Assembly: GCA_024235835.1 (NCBI GenBank)
Contig: JACKLQ010000002.1
Coordinates: 186,001-250,000 of the forward strand
Reading direction: 5' to 3'
DNA length: 64,000 nt
Source of the DNA: Thiobacillus sp.
Lineage (GTDB): Bacteria; Pseudomonadota; Gammaproteobacteria; Burkholderiales; Thiobacillaceae
Positions 42,844 to 55,697 of this stretch are shown here, piece after piece (position 1 is the stretch's first letter; the number at the start of each line of letters is the position of its first letter). The position numbers and the translations under genes were made by a program. The notes beneath the pieces were generated by a model, which was not told the origin of the DNA, searched no databases, and saw only the letters and a list, made by a program, of their open reading frames with translations.

Positions 42844-43195
42844 CCCCCCCTCCTGCCGCGCTGTCCCCCCCTCCTCCCCGGGCATCTCGTCCGCGGCCTG
42901 CGTCGGTTTTCGTTGAAATGCACCCGCGCGCGCTTGCATCAATCTGATTCTATTGGAAATTATTTCTTCCGGAAGCTTACGAATATCGACGAACAAGGGA
43001 CTGGCGCTCCACCGTCGGGCTGTTAGTTTTGATGGCGGATACGGGTTGCCGGCCATCTTGTTCGCTGGCTCGCCAAGGCGGAAATGACCACACCGGACGG
43101 CGTATCCCGGTCGGGAATGGCGGGGATCGGCATCAGCCGGAAAACCCGGCATCGGCCGTCTCGAAGTGACGTCAACCAACCCTGGAGACAGAAGA
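42844..43195. other. 352-bp intergenic region
   Basis: No gene is supported. A pyrimidine-rich stretch follows the sensor gene, then an AT-rich patch (42940-42980) that could hold a promoter for the DUF302 gene (weak TTGCAT at 42934). GATGGCGG...CCGGCCATC (around 43031-43057) can form a hairpin in the leader. I tested the region by eye for c-di-GMP and other common riboswitch cores and did not find one. Confidence 0.4.
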
Positions 43196-44692
43196 ATGAA
43201 GCGTGGATTCGTGAACAGAACGGCTGAGGCCCCCATCAACGGCTGGATCAGAAAGGCCCTGTACGGCGGGGCGGCCCTGGGACTGGCCATGACCATGGGC
43301 ATGCAGCCCGCATTCGCCGGCAAGGGCCATGCCTATGCGTATGGACATGCCCATGCGAATGCCTATGGCAACGACGGTTTTGCGACCATCACCCCCTTCA
43401 ACCGGGTAGCGAGGCTGCCGGTGGTGCGGGATGCCTACGGCGAGGTGGACCACAAGGCCACCTATGCCAAAGGCAAGGCGGCGGCCCTGGCGCTGGCCGA
43501 CTATGTCGCCCGCTACAGGGACTCGGCCGAGCTGAGCATGGATGTCATCAAAGGCGACGACTGGGTGCTGGGCGGCACTTCGGCGAACTGCCGCAAGAGC
43601 TGGTCCTGCACCGACGATGAAATCAAGAAGGCCATCATTGAAATCCCCTCCCCCGAGCCCATCGACCCCAACGACATCACCTACATGACCACCGGCACGG
43701 TGACCCCGGCCAACACCAAGAAGGCCAGCGTGCTGGATTTCTGCAACGAGCACTACGCCAAGCAGGCCCTGGGTGTCGCCTCCATCGTCGGCACCAAGAA
43801 GGTGGTCAACGGCTACAGTCACACCCCCGCCTTGCCCTGCGAGGTCGCCATCTGGAACGACGACGAGCACATCTACGTGGACATGCTCGACCCGAACGCC
43901 ATCTTCTCGCTGTTCTTCACCGACGTGCTGTCCAGCGACGACATGACCGACCCGGCCTTCGCCGAGGCGATCACCGCCCTGCCGCCCCAGGTGAAAGCGG
44001 AGATCCGCGCGGTGGTGCTGCATGCCATGAACGCGTTCGATGCCAAGACCAAGGCCGTCGACCAGCAGCTCGGACCGAAATACAGGAGCATGGACCAGGT
44101 GCTGGAGGTGGTGGCCGATTCGCCCTACCAGTCGCCCTACAAGCATGTCGGCTACACCAAGGCCGACGGCACCGCCTTCACGGCGGCCAACTCCACGGCG
44201 GTGACCCAGGCCATCATCAACACCATGAGCATCCATGGGCAGCCGGACGAAGGCACGCATCCGACACTTGTCGATGGCGCCCCCCTGGACAGCATCCTCA
44301 GCCCCGGCTCGAGCTGGCGTTCGGCCCGCGCCACCCCATTGACCCTGCCCGGAAACAACCATGTCATCGAGGCCTGCTCGCCCAAGTACGCCAAGATGGC
44401 TATGAGCACCGGCCTGCACCACGTGACCGCCCTGCCCTGCGAGATCACCGTGCAGATCGTCGACCGGGACGGCAACGGCAGCACGGAGACGCTGGTGGTC
44501 AGCTATCTGGACCCCCACTTCATGCTGAATGCCTTGTTCGCCGACATCTCCGAGGTAGAGAAGCTCAACTTCGCGTCCATCCCGGGCAACATCATGGATG
44601 ACCTGCAGAAGATCGTAGCGGCCGCGCTGAGCGTCAATGCTGGCATCGCCCTGAATCCCGGCGAGCAGATCAGCTACGACATGCTACCCTGA
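43196..44692 (+). CDS. exported protein with two DUF302 domains
   Basis: 498 residues from the ATG at 43196, which has GGAGA upstream; an in-frame ATG-less extension to 43166 is unlikely. A signal peptide ends at about residue 43 (GMQPAFA). A His/Ala/Tyr/Gly-rich stretch (KGHAYAYGHAHANAYG) follows, a possible metal-binding tail. Two copies of a DUF302 core follow: FCNEHYAKQALGVASIVG...ALPCEVAIWND...YVDMLDPNAIF, and CSPKYAKMAMSTGLHHVTALP...SYLDPHFMLNALF. DUF302 function is not established. A terminator follows at 44717. Confidence 0.85.
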   Translation: MKRGFVNRTAEAPINGWIRKALYGGAALGLAMTMGMQPAFAGKGHAYAYGHAHANAYGNDGFATITPFNRVARLPVVRDAYGEVDHKATYAKGKAAALALADYVARYRDSAELSMDVIKGDDWVLGGTSANCRKSWSCTDDEIKKAIIEIPSPEPIDPNDITYMTTGTVTPANTKKASVLDFCNEHYAKQALGVASIVGTKKVVNGYSHTPALPCEVAIWNDDEHIYVDMLDPNAIFSLFFTDVLSSDDMTDPAFAEAITALPPQVKAEIRAVVLHAMNAFDAKTKAVDQQLGPKYRSMDQVLEVVADSPYQSPYKHVGYTKADGTAFTAANSTAVTQAIINTMSIHGQPDEGTHPTLVDGAPLDSILSPGSSWRSARATPLTLPGNNHVIEACSPKYAKMAMSTGLHHVTALPCEITVQIVDRDGNGSTETLVVSYLDPHFMLNALFADISEVEKLNFASIPGNIMDDLQKIVAAALSVNAGIALNPGEQISYDMLP

Positions 44693-44716
44693 GCTGGCCT
44701 GCCTGTCTTTCCTCCG

Positions 44717-44753
44717 CTCCCTGGCAGGCAAGCATCCGTCAGGGAGTTTTTTT
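44717..44753 (+). terminator. Rho-independent terminator
   Basis: CTCCCTG (44717-44723) pairs with CAGGGAG (44740-44746), followed by seven T residues (44747-44753). It ends the DUF302 transcript just before the TlpA-like gene. Confidence 0.8.
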
Positions 44754-44766
44754 GGCGCGCGAGCCC

Positions 44767-45237
44767 ATGAACAAGTGTCTTCCCGGATTGATTGCCGCCC
44801 TCCTGCTGGGCCTTGGAAACCAGGCTCAGGCCATCGACTACGTCCTGCCGGACCTCGACGGCCGCATGCAGTCCCTGGACCAATATCGGGGCAAATGGGT
44901 GGTGGTGAATTACTGGGCCACCTGGTGCGGCACCTGCCGCAAGGAACTGCCTGACCTGGCCGCCCTGCACGAAAGGCGTGGCAATCGAAACATCGTCGTG
45001 GTGGGCATCAACTTCGAGGCCATTGACAGGAAGGACCTGAAGGAATTCGTTGCCAGGCAGCACATCCCCTACCCCGTGCTGCAAAGCGCGCCGGAGCGCC
45101 GTACCCCCCTCGGCCCCGTGCCGGCCCTGCCCACCACCTACATCATCGACCCCACGGGAAAGACAGTCGCAGGCGAAGTGGGGCTGGTGTCGCGTCAGGA
45201 CCTTGAGGATTACATCTCAGCGCAACGTGGAAAGTGA
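44767..45237 (+). CDS. TlpA-like thioredoxin-family protein
   Basis: 156 residues from the ATG at 44767. A signal peptide (about 1-21, ending AQA) exports it. The redox motif WCGTC lies in VVNYWATWCGTCRKELPDLA, and the cis-Pro is in VPALPTTYII. This is the TlpA/ResA pattern of periplasmic reductases, often for cytochrome c or copper-centre maturation. It has no close partner genes here. Confidence 0.9.
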   Translation: MNKCLPGLIAALLLGLGNQAQAIDYVLPDLDGRMQSLDQYRGKWVVVNYWATWCGTCRKELPDLAALHERRGNRNIVVVGINFEAIDRKDLKEFVARQHIPYPVLQSAPERRTPLGPVPALPTTYIIDPTGKTVAGEVGLVSRQDLEDYISAQRGK

Positions 45238-45307
45238 AGGCAGGGCGGAAACTGCCTCTGCTACCGCAACCGTCCCCGCTCGTCCCGCACGATGGAGAGG
45301 GGGACAT

Positions 45308-45341
45308 AAAAAACGAACCCCGCGCATAGGCGAGGCCCGTT
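45308..45341 (-). terminator. probable terminator of gltD
   Basis: On the minus strand, AACGGGCCTCGC and GCGCGGGGTTCGTT form an imperfect hairpin around a four-base loop, followed by six T residues. It is 25 bp past the gltD stop. Confidence 0.6.
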
Positions 45342-45366
45342 CACCAGATAACGGGGAAAAACCGGC

Positions 45367-46782
45367 TTACCAGACGCCAAGGAACTCCAGCATGCCCTTG
45401 GCCGCTTCGCGGCCTTCGTACACTGCAGTGACCACCAGGTCGGAGCCCCGCACCATGTCGCCACCTGCAAACACCTTCGCATTGGCCGTCTGGTAGGCAT
45501 ACTTCTGGTCCTTGGCCACACTGTTGACAACAACGCGGCCGCCCTGGTCGGTGGTGATGCCCAGGTCGGCGAACCAGGGCTGGGGATTGGGGCGGAAGCC
45601 GAAGGCCACCACCACGCGGTCGCAGGGGATGATCTCCTCGGAGCCTTCGATGACCACGGGGGTGCGGCGGCCCCGGGCATCGGGGGCGCCCAGCTCGGTG
45701 GTGACCAGCTTGATGCCTTCCACCTTGCCATTACCCACGATCTCCACCGGCTGGCGGTTCCACAGGAACTGCACGCCCTCTTCCTTGGCGTTGGCCACTT
45801 CCCGCTTGGAGCCGGGCATGTTGGCCTCGTCCCGGCGGTAGGCACAGGTGACGCTGGCGGCGCCCTGGCGGATGGAAGTGCGGTTGCAGTCCATGGCCGT
45901 ATCGCCACCGCCCAGCACCACCACCCCGAGGCCCTTCATGTCGATGAACTCCGCCTGGGGAAGGCTCAGACAGTGGTTGATGTTGGAGATGAGGAAGGGC
46001 AGCGCGGGCATCACGCCGGGCAGGTCCTCGCCGGGGATGCCGGCCTGCATGTAGGTGTAGGTGCCCATGCCCAGGAACACGGCATCGAACTCCGCCACGA
46101 GCTGCTCCATGGTGATGTCCTTGCCCACCTCGGTGTTCAGGCGGAACTCGATGCCCATGCCCTCGAAGATCTCCCGGCGGCGCACCATGACGCTTTTTTC
46201 CATCTTGAACTCGGGGATACCGAAGGTGAGCAGGCCGCCGATTTCCGGATAGCGGTCGAAGACCACCGCCTGCACGCCGTTGCGGGCCAGCACATCGGCG
46301 GCCCCCAGGCCGGCGGGGCCGGCGCCGATGACGGCGACCCTTTTGCCGGTGGGCACCACCTTGCTCATGTCCGGGCGCCAGCCCTGGGCGAAGGCGGTGT
46401 CGCTGATGTATTTCTCCACGGCGCCGATGGTGACGGCCCCGGCCGCCACCTGGTTGAGGGTGCAGGCGCCTTCGCACAGGCGGTCCTGGGGACAGACCCG
46501 GCCGCAGACCTCGGGCAGGGAGTTGGTCTGGTGGGACAGCTCGGCGGCCTCGAACAGGCGGCCTTCATCCACCAGCTTGAGCCAGTTGGGGATGTAGTTG
46601 TGCACCGGGCACCGCCACTCGCAGTAGGGGTTGCCGCAGGCCAGGCAGCGGCCGGCCTGTTCCCGGGCCTGGTCGGCGCCGAAGGGGGCGTAGATTTCCT
46701 TGAATTCGACCTTGCGCACCTCGGCCGGGGTCTTGTCGCCGTCCCGGCGGGCGATGTTGAGGAATTGGAATACGTCGGACAT
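45367..46782 (-). CDS. gltD: glutamate synthase (NADPH) small subunit
   Basis: 471-residue FAD/iron-sulfur subunit that passes electrons from NADPH to GltB. N-terminal cysteines (CLACGNPYCEWRCPVHN and CPQDRLCEGAC, residues about 47-110) bind 4Fe-4S clusters. Two nucleotide-binding motifs follow: GAGPAGLGAADVL and VVLGGGDTAMDC. Length is normal. It is separated from gltB by a toxin-antitoxin pair but lies only 12 bp after the toxin gene, so it depends on the same transcript. A 136-bp relic of this gene lies at 40152-40287. Confidence 0.97.
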   Translation of the reverse strand: MSDVFQFLNIARRDGDKTPAEVRKVEFKEIYAPFGADQAREQAGRCLACGNPYCEWRCPVHNYIPNWLKLVDEGRLFEAAELSHQTNSLPEVCGRVCPQDRLCEGACTLNQVAAGAVTIGAVEKYISDTAFAQGWRPDMSKVVPTGKRVAVIGAGPAGLGAADVLARNGVQAVVFDRYPEIGGLLTFGIPEFKMEKSVMVRRREIFEGMGIEFRLNTEVGKDITMEQLVAEFDAVFLGMGTYTYMQAGIPGEDLPGVMPALPFLISNINHCLSLPQAEFIDMKGLGVVVLGGGDTAMDCNRTSIRQGAASVTCAYRRDEANMPGSKREVANAKEEGVQFLWNRQPVEIVGNGKVEGIKLVTTELGAPDARGRRTPVVIEGSEEIIPCDRVVVAFGFRPNPQPWFADLGITTDQGGRVVVNSVAKDQKYAYQTANAKVFAGGDMVRGSDLVVTAVYEGREAAKGMLEFLGVW

Positions 46783-46794
46783 GGGAATTCCTGA

Positions 46795-47088
46795 TTAATG
46801 GTCCAGCTGGGGCCAGTGGATAGGGGCCCGGTGCTGGTGTATGCAACCCAAAATGACCACGAAGTCGCCTTCGACTGCGTGAAAAAGTGAATAAGGAAAC
46901 TTTCGCACCAAGGTCCGCCGCACATCACCTTGCACCCCAGAGGCAGCGGATGGAAAACGGGCGATCTGCGCCAAGGCCACTTCAATCGAACGCATGAAGT
47001 CATTCCCCAGACCACGGCCCTGGGACTCGTACCAGGCACGAATCTCGGCCAGTTCCTCAACCGCCTCGGGACGGAACAACAGTTTCAT
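46795..47088 (-). CDS. RelE/ParE-family toxin
   Basis: 97 residues from the ATG at 47088, which overlaps the antitoxin stop as ATGA. It has the family outline: MKLLFRPEAVEELAEIRAWYES, then a helix, then RFPSAASGVQGDVRRTLVRKFPYSLFHAVEGD and VVILGCIHQHR. ParE-type toxins act on gyrase and RelE-type toxins cut mRNA; the sequence does not decide which. The upstream ORF extension to 47127 is ignored since it would run through the antitoxin. Confidence 0.88.
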   Translation of the reverse strand: MKLLFRPEAVEELAEIRAWYESQGRGLGNDFMRSIEVALAQIARFPSAASGVQGDVRRTLVRKFPYSLFHAVEGDFVVILGCIHQHRAPIHWPQLDH

Positions 47089-47309
47089 GAAAACCGACGT
47101 TCCAGTTCCGCCTTGGCAGCATCCCAAGGCATTGACGTTCCGGGGTGCGCTCGGTGTTCCGCCAAACGGCGCTGCATTTCCGCCTTGACCTCATCGCTGA
47201 CCGGCTGTGAGGCTGCTTCGGCCGCGATGGCGTCCCAAAGGTCTTCCACCAACTGGATTTTTTCCGCATAGGAAAGCTGTTTGAGCTGCTCAATGGTTAT
47301 CGGGCCCAT
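47085..47309 (-). CDS. addiction module antitoxin (TIGR02574-type)
   Basis: 74 residues. I chose the ATG at 47309 because GGAGG lies five bases upstream; the ATG at 47321 has no such site. The protein begins MGPITIEQLKQLSYAEKIQLVEDLWDAI, the helix typical of the short addiction module component family paired with RelE/ParE toxins. The two genes overlap by 4 bp. They lie 17 bp after gltB and upstream of gltD. Confidence 0.87.
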   Translation of the reverse strand: MGPITIEQLKQLSYAEKIQLVEDLWDAIAAEAASQPVSDEVKAEMQRRLAEHRAHPGTSMPWDAAKAELERRFS

Positions 47310-47326
47310 CTCAACCTCCATTACTT

Positions 47327-51808
<4,482 letters not shown>

Positions 51809-51818
51809 CGCGATCTCT

Positions 51819-51890
51819 CAAGAATACTTAGGGCCGCCCCAAGTATTCTTGCCCCCCAGGGGGGCAGATACCGCAACGCGGCGCTTGGGT
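51819..51890 (+). repeat. dispersed palindromic element, copy C
   Basis: Perfect 11-bp stem CAAGAATACTT (51819-51829) with AAGTATTCTTG (51841-51851), loop AGGGCCGCCCC, then GCCCCCCAGGGGGGC (51851-51865). It lies in the promoter/leader region of gltB. Confidence 0.75.
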
Positions 51891-51992
51891 ACGCCTTTTT
51901 CGTTCATGCATTTAGACAAAGGGCGGGGATTTTATCGCGAAGGCCCATGCATCGCCAACAGCAATGGCAATAGTGCTTTTGTGACCAAGGAC

Positions 51993-52745
51993 TTAGCTGA
52001 GGGTGCCCAGCAAAATGCCATCACTGCCCCAGCCCTTGAGCAAAGCCTGGCCGTAGGCCCGCAAGGCGTCCGGATCGGGGTGCTGGAGTTCCCTTGCCAA
52101 CTGCTGAAGCGCCTGTTCTCCCGTCAACCCGGGATGCTCCTGGAGCAGATTGAGGAACCGGGCCGTGGCCGGGGTGAGCTGGCTGAAGCGGATGTCCAGG
52201 CCCCTGTCCCGCCATGCCGCCAGGAAAGTGGGCTCCAGGGGAGGTTCTTCAGGCTTGAAACGCACAGACAGTCGCTGCACGGGCCAGCGGTAGGCCAGTA
52301 CCCGCAACACGGGGTTTACCAGGGGACTTCCCGCCAGCAGGTCTCCCACAGGGTCGTGGGCAGGCAAGCTCCGGTCCTTGTCAGAGGTATCCAACTCCAG
52401 TTCCACCCATTCGTAGTGGGCCAGTTCCGGCAGGAAGGGGGGGTAATCCTCGGGGCGCGTCCACTCGTCCTGGAGGTATTTCAGGAATTCCTCGGGTATT
52501 TGACGGAAATATGGAGAGTGGCTGGTGTGCTCGCGGAAATAGGCCCGCACCAGCCGGTTCCAGCGCCGCACGCCCAGAATCTTGCGGCACACGGGGAAGC
52601 AGGCCAGCAGGAAGCCTTCCAGGTTGTTGTAGAGGAGTTCCTCGTACACCTTCATGCGCTTGGGTGGTGCGCCCTGGGGGCGATCGTTGGCCTTGGGATC
52701 CCGGATGCGGGCGGTGAAGGCGCGCTGGTAGCGTTGGAAGTCCAT
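51993..52745 (-). CDS. HvfC/BufC-type partner protein (DUF2063)
   Basis: 250 residues. The N-terminal part RYQRAFTARIRDP...RMKVYEELLYNNLEGFLLACFP is the DUF2063 signature. In the Hvf/Buf RiPP systems this protein is the substrate-binding partner of the DUF692 enzyme. Its start codon overlaps the stop of the DUF692 gene by one base, so the two are coupled. Nothing shows an independent enzymatic site. Confidence 0.88.
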   Translation of the reverse strand: MDFQRYQRAFTARIRDPKANDRPQGAPPKRMKVYEELLYNNLEGFLLACFPVCRKILGVRRWNRLVRAYFREHTSHSPYFRQIPEEFLKYLQDEWTRPEDYPPFLPELAHYEWVELELDTSDKDRSLPAHDPVGDLLAGSPLVNPVLRVLAYRWPVQRLSVRFKPEEPPLEPTFLAAWRDRGLDIRFSQLTPATARFLNLLQEHPGLTGEQALQQLARELQHPDPDALRAYGQALLKGWGSDGILLGTLS

Positions 52746-53605
52746 TAGGCCACGGCCTGGGCTTTGGGTTTACAGGCCCGCTGGATGGCGGCGATGCGCT
52801 CCACCTCGGGCAGCAGTTCGGCCAGGGGAGGAATGTTGAAATCCCGCTCCAGGCAGGTGGCATGGACGCCCAACAGGTCATAGGCGGTTTCCAGGAGCTG
52901 CCAGACGGGATCGATGACGTCGGCGCCGTGGGTGTCGATGATCAGGTCCTCGGCTTCCTGGTAATGGCCGGCCATGTGCATATAGACGATGCGTTCGGCA
53001 GGCATCCGCTTCAGGTAGGCCACCGGGTCGAAACCGAAGTTGACGCTGTTCACATAGACGTTGTTCACGTCCAGGTGCAGCCAGCAGTCCGCCTCCGCCA
53101 GCACGGCGTTGACGAATTCCGGCTCGCTCATCTCGTTGATGGGGGCGGCCACGTAATAACTGGCGTTCTCGATGGCGATGCGCTGGCCCAGGATGTCCTG
53201 GGTCTGGCGGATACGGCCCGCCACGTATTTCACCGCCTCCCAGGTGGCCGGTATGGGCATGAGGTCATACAGGTGGCCGTGGTCGGAACAGTAGGACAGG
53301 TGTTCCGTATACAAAGTGATGCCGTGGTCGGCCATGAATGTCTTGATCTTCTTCAGCAGCACCTGGTCCAGGGGCGTCATGCCCCCCAGGGACAGGGACA
53401 GCCCATGGCAGACGAAGGGCACCCGCTCGGTGAAGGCGCGCAGGTCCCGGGCGTGACGTCCGCCCTGGTCGATCCAGTTCTCGGGCGCCAGCTCGAAGAA
53501 ATCGATGACCTTGGGGAGGCCGGAGTCCAGCGCGACCTTGAGTTCGGGAATCAGGTCGCGCCGGAATCCGAGCCCCGCGCCCTGTGGTTGGCGCGGGTGG
53601 GTCAT
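52745..53605 (-). CDS. DUF692 (MNIO) peptide-modifying oxidase, HvfB/BufB type
   Basis: 286-residue multinuclear non-heme iron oxidase. Metal-ligand segments seen: FELAPENWID, CHGLSLSLGG, TEHLSYCSDHGH, AIENASYY, LHLDVNNVYVN, HMAGHYQEAE and DTHGADV. The family modifies cysteines of small precursor peptides into oxazolone/thioamide or thiooxazole groups that bind copper. The precursor gene is 15 bp upstream and the partner protein overlaps at the 3' end, so the cluster is complete as ABC. Confidence 0.92.
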   Translation of the reverse strand: MTHPRQPQGAGLGFRRDLIPELKVALDSGLPKVIDFFELAPENWIDQGGRHARDLRAFTERVPFVCHGLSLSLGGMTPLDQVLLKKIKTFMADHGITLYTEHLSYCSDHGHLYDLMPIPATWEAVKYVAGRIRQTQDILGQRIAIENASYYVAAPINEMSEPEFVNAVLAEADCWLHLDVNNVYVNSVNFGFDPVAYLKRMPAERIVYMHMAGHYQEAEDLIIDTHGADVIDPVWQLLETAYDLLGVHATCLERDFNIPPLAELLPEVERIAAIQRACKPKAQAVA

Positions 53606-53620
53606 GACAGGCTCATCCGT

Positions 53621-53995
53621 TTACTTCTTGCCACCGCATTTGCCCTCACCGCACTTGCCATCCTTGGCTTTGGCGCCGCCACATTTGCCGTCCTTGGCCT
53701 TGGCGCCGCCGCACTTGCCCTCGCCGCACTTGCCGTCCTTGGCCTTGGCGCCACCGCACTTGCCCTCGCCGCACTTGCCGTCCTTGGCCTTGGCGCCACC
53801 GCACTTGCCCTCGCCGCATTTACCATCCTTGGCCTTGGCGCCACCGCACTTGCCGTCCATGGCGGCCACCATGTAGCCCTTGCCCATGGACTGGGAACCA
53901 AAGGGATTCTCCGCGGCAGCAGGAGCGGCAGCCAGGGTGGCGGCCAGGGCGGAACCCAGGGCCAGGGTCAGGGCGGTTTTTTGATTGCGTTTCAT
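53621..53995 (-). CDS. Cys-rich tandem-repeat RiPP precursor, HvfA/BufA type
   Basis: 124 residues from the ATG at 53995. A signal peptide (about 1-28, ending AAA) precedes GKGYMVAAMDGKCG. From residue 47 the protein is almost only repeats: six DGKCG and four EGKCG units spaced by GAKAK, ten Cys in all. EGKCG is the modified motif of HvfA-type precursors, whose cysteines become copper-chelating groups. One internal unit lacks its EGKCG, a likely 15-bp contraction. The modified peptide would be exported to the periplasm to buffer copper or another metal. Confidence 0.9.
   Translation of the reverse strand: MKRNQKTALTLALGSALAATLAAAPAAAENPFGSQSMGKGYMVAAMDGKCGGAKAKDGKCGEGKCGGAKAKDGKCGEGKCGGAKAKDGKCGEGKCGGAKAKDGKCGGAKAKDGKCGEGKCGGKK
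53624..53857. repeat. 45-bp tandem repeats in the precursor gene
   Basis: Three full 15-codon units (DGKCG EGKCG GAKAK) and partial units before and after. DNA identity between units is high with a few synonymous changes, which suggests recent expansion and contraction by slippage. Confidence 0.9.
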
Positions 53996-54165
53996 GGTCG
54001 TTCCTCTCGATGTCATTCAGGATTTTGTGCTTTTTGCGATGGCCCTTGGGGTTGCTTGCAGGTGTCGCTGAAGGTGTTCCGTGGGTATCGGCGGTTTGAA
54101 ATTTAGGGATCGCAACAATGCCCGGCAAGTAAATTTTTGTTTATGAATTAATAAGATACGATTGT

Positions 54166-54195
54166 CTTGAGTATCTCTTGCATCGTGCTCGATGT
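54166..54195 (+). promoter_or_regulatory. heat-shock (sigma-32-like) promoter of hsp20
   Basis: CTTGAG (54166-54171), a 16-bp spacer, then CTCGATGT (54188-54195), resembling CTTGAAA and CCCCATnT. It lies 62 bp upstream of the Hsp20 start and is in the divergent region with the precursor gene. Confidence 0.45.
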
Positions 54196-54256
54196 GGTCC
54201 ATATTGAAAGTGAAAATGCATCTTGCCTGGAGAAGACAAGAGGAAAGGAGGTTGAG

Positions 54257-54691
54257 ATGAGCAATATCGTCAGACGCGATCCATTCGCCATGGACGAGCT
54301 TTTCGATGACCTGATGAAAGGTTATTGGGTCAGGCCCATGCGCTGGCCCAAGGAATTGCCCGATATGCAATCCATCCGCATGGACATGAAGGAGGACGAG
54401 AAGACCTATACCGTGCACGCCGAGATGCCGGGGGTGAGCAAGGAAGACATCCAGGTGACCATCGACGGCAACATGGTTTCCATCTCCGCCGAGGTGAAGA
54501 AGACCAGCGAGGAGAAGGAGGGCGAAAAGGTCCTGCGCAGCGAACGCTTCCACGGGCGGATGTCCCGCAGCTTCGCGCTGGATCATGAAGTGGACGAGAA
54601 AGCTGCCAACGCCACTTTCAAGGACGGCGTGCTTGAGTTGATGCTGCCCAAGAAGGCCGAGGCCGCGGCACGCAGGGTGAGCGTCCACTAG
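54257..54691 (+). CDS. small heat shock protein Hsp20
   Basis: 144 residues from the ATG at 54257, which has GGAGG six bases upstream. An alpha-crystallin domain fills residues about 35-140: DMKEDEKTYTVHAEMPGVSK, VKKTSEEKEGEKVLRSERFHG and the GVLELMLPK dimerisation strand. It is an ATP-independent holdase chaperone in the cytosol. A terminator follows at 54715. Metal or heat stress may link it to the divergent metal-peptide cluster, but this is speculation from position. Confidence 0.95.
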   Translation: MSNIVRRDPFAMDELFDDLMKGYWVRPMRWPKELPDMQSIRMDMKEDEKTYTVHAEMPGVSKEDIQVTIDGNMVSISAEVKKTSEEKEGEKVLRSERFHGRMSRSFALDHEVDEKAANATFKDGVLELMLPKKAEAAARRVSVH

Positions 54692-54714
54692 CAGGTAATT
54701 TCCCGAAACTCCCG

Positions 54715-54745
54715 AAGGGCGGCCTTGGCCGCCCTTTCTTCATCT
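54715..54745 (+). terminator. Rho-independent terminator of hsp20
   Basis: Perfect 9-bp stem AAGGGCGGC (54715-54723) with GCCGCCCTT (54728-54736), loop CTTG, followed by TTCTTC. Confidence 0.8.
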
Positions 54746-54793
54746 CACCCGCGGCCGGGTAGAATTCCGGCGTTTGCCACTCGGGAACACGTC

Positions 54794-55681
54794 ATGTCCA
54801 TCGCCGACCTCTCCCCCGCCACCAAAGCCAAGGTCATTGCCGAGGCCCTGCCCTACATCCAGCGTTTCTGGGACAAGACCGTGGTCATCAAATACGGCGG
54901 CAACGCCATGACCGACCCCACCCTGAAGGCGGCCTTCGCCCGGGACGTGGTGCTGCTCAAGCTGGTGGGCCTGAATCCGGTGGTGGTCCACGGCGGCGGC
55001 CCCCAGATCGAGGACCTGCTTAAAAGAGTGGGCAAGAAGGGGGAATTCATCCAGGGCATGCGCGTCACCGACGCCGAGACCATGGAAGTGGTGGAAATGG
55101 TGCTGGGCGGACAGGTGAACAAAGAGGTGGTGAACCTCATCAACCAGGCCGGCGGCAAGGCCGTGGGCCTCACGGGCAAGGATGGCCGCTTCATCCGCGC
55201 CAGGAAGCTGATGATGGAATCCAGGGAGAAGCCCGGGGACGTGATCGACATCGGCCAGGTGGGCCAGATCACCAAGATCGACCCTTCCTTGATCGCCTTC
55301 CTGGACTCCGGCGACTTCATTCCCGTCATCGCCCCGATCGGCGTGGGGGAAGAGGGCGAGACCTACAACATCAACGCCGACGTGGTGGCGGGCAAGCTGG
55401 CGGAAGTGCTGAAGGCGGAGAAACTGGTGCTGCTCACCAACACCCCCGGCGTGCTGGACAAGGAAGGTAACCTGCTTACCGGGCTGACCCCCAGGAAGAT
55501 CGACGAACTGGTGGCGGACGGCACCCTGTCCGGCGGCATGCTGCCCAAGATCGCCTCTGCCCTGGACGCGGCCAACAGCGGCGTGCCCAACGTGCACATC
55601 ATCGACGGCCGGGTGGAACACGCCCTGTTGCTGGAGATCATGACCGACCAGGGCGTGGGCACCCTGATCAAGTCTTCCTGA
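54794..55681 (+). CDS. argB: acetylglutamate kinase
   Basis: 295-residue second enzyme of arginine synthesis, phosphorylating N-acetylglutamate. Start at 54794 (MSIADLSPATKAKVIAEALPY); the frame extends back to 54725 through the hsp20 terminator and is not coding there. VIKYGGNAM, VVVHGGGPQI, NLINQAGGKAVGLTGKDG and LLTNTPGVLD are family motifs. Its long N-terminal helix is of the type found in arginine-inhibited hexameric enzymes. Confidence 0.96.
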   Translation: MSIADLSPATKAKVIAEALPYIQRFWDKTVVIKYGGNAMTDPTLKAAFARDVVLLKLVGLNPVVVHGGGPQIEDLLKRVGKKGEFIQGMRVTDAETMEVVEMVLGGQVNKEVVNLINQAGGKAVGLTGKDGRFIRARKLMMESREKPGDVIDIGQVGQITKIDPSLIAFLDSGDFIPVIAPIGVGEEGETYNINADVVAGKLAEVLKAEKLVLLTNTPGVLDKEGNLLTGLTPRKIDELVADGTLSGGMLPKIASALDAANSGVPNVHIIDGRVEHALLLEIMTDQGVGTLIKSS

Positions 55682-55697
55682 ACAACCTCCCGAACGC

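Noticed and set aside
42844..43195. c-di-GMP or other riboswitch before the DUF302 gene
   Set aside because: I found hairpins but not the conserved cores of common riboswitches.
53505..53876. Plus-strand frame of LPSP/LALAPPH repeats
   Set aside because: It is the mirror of the tandem repeats in the precursor gene and has no independent support.
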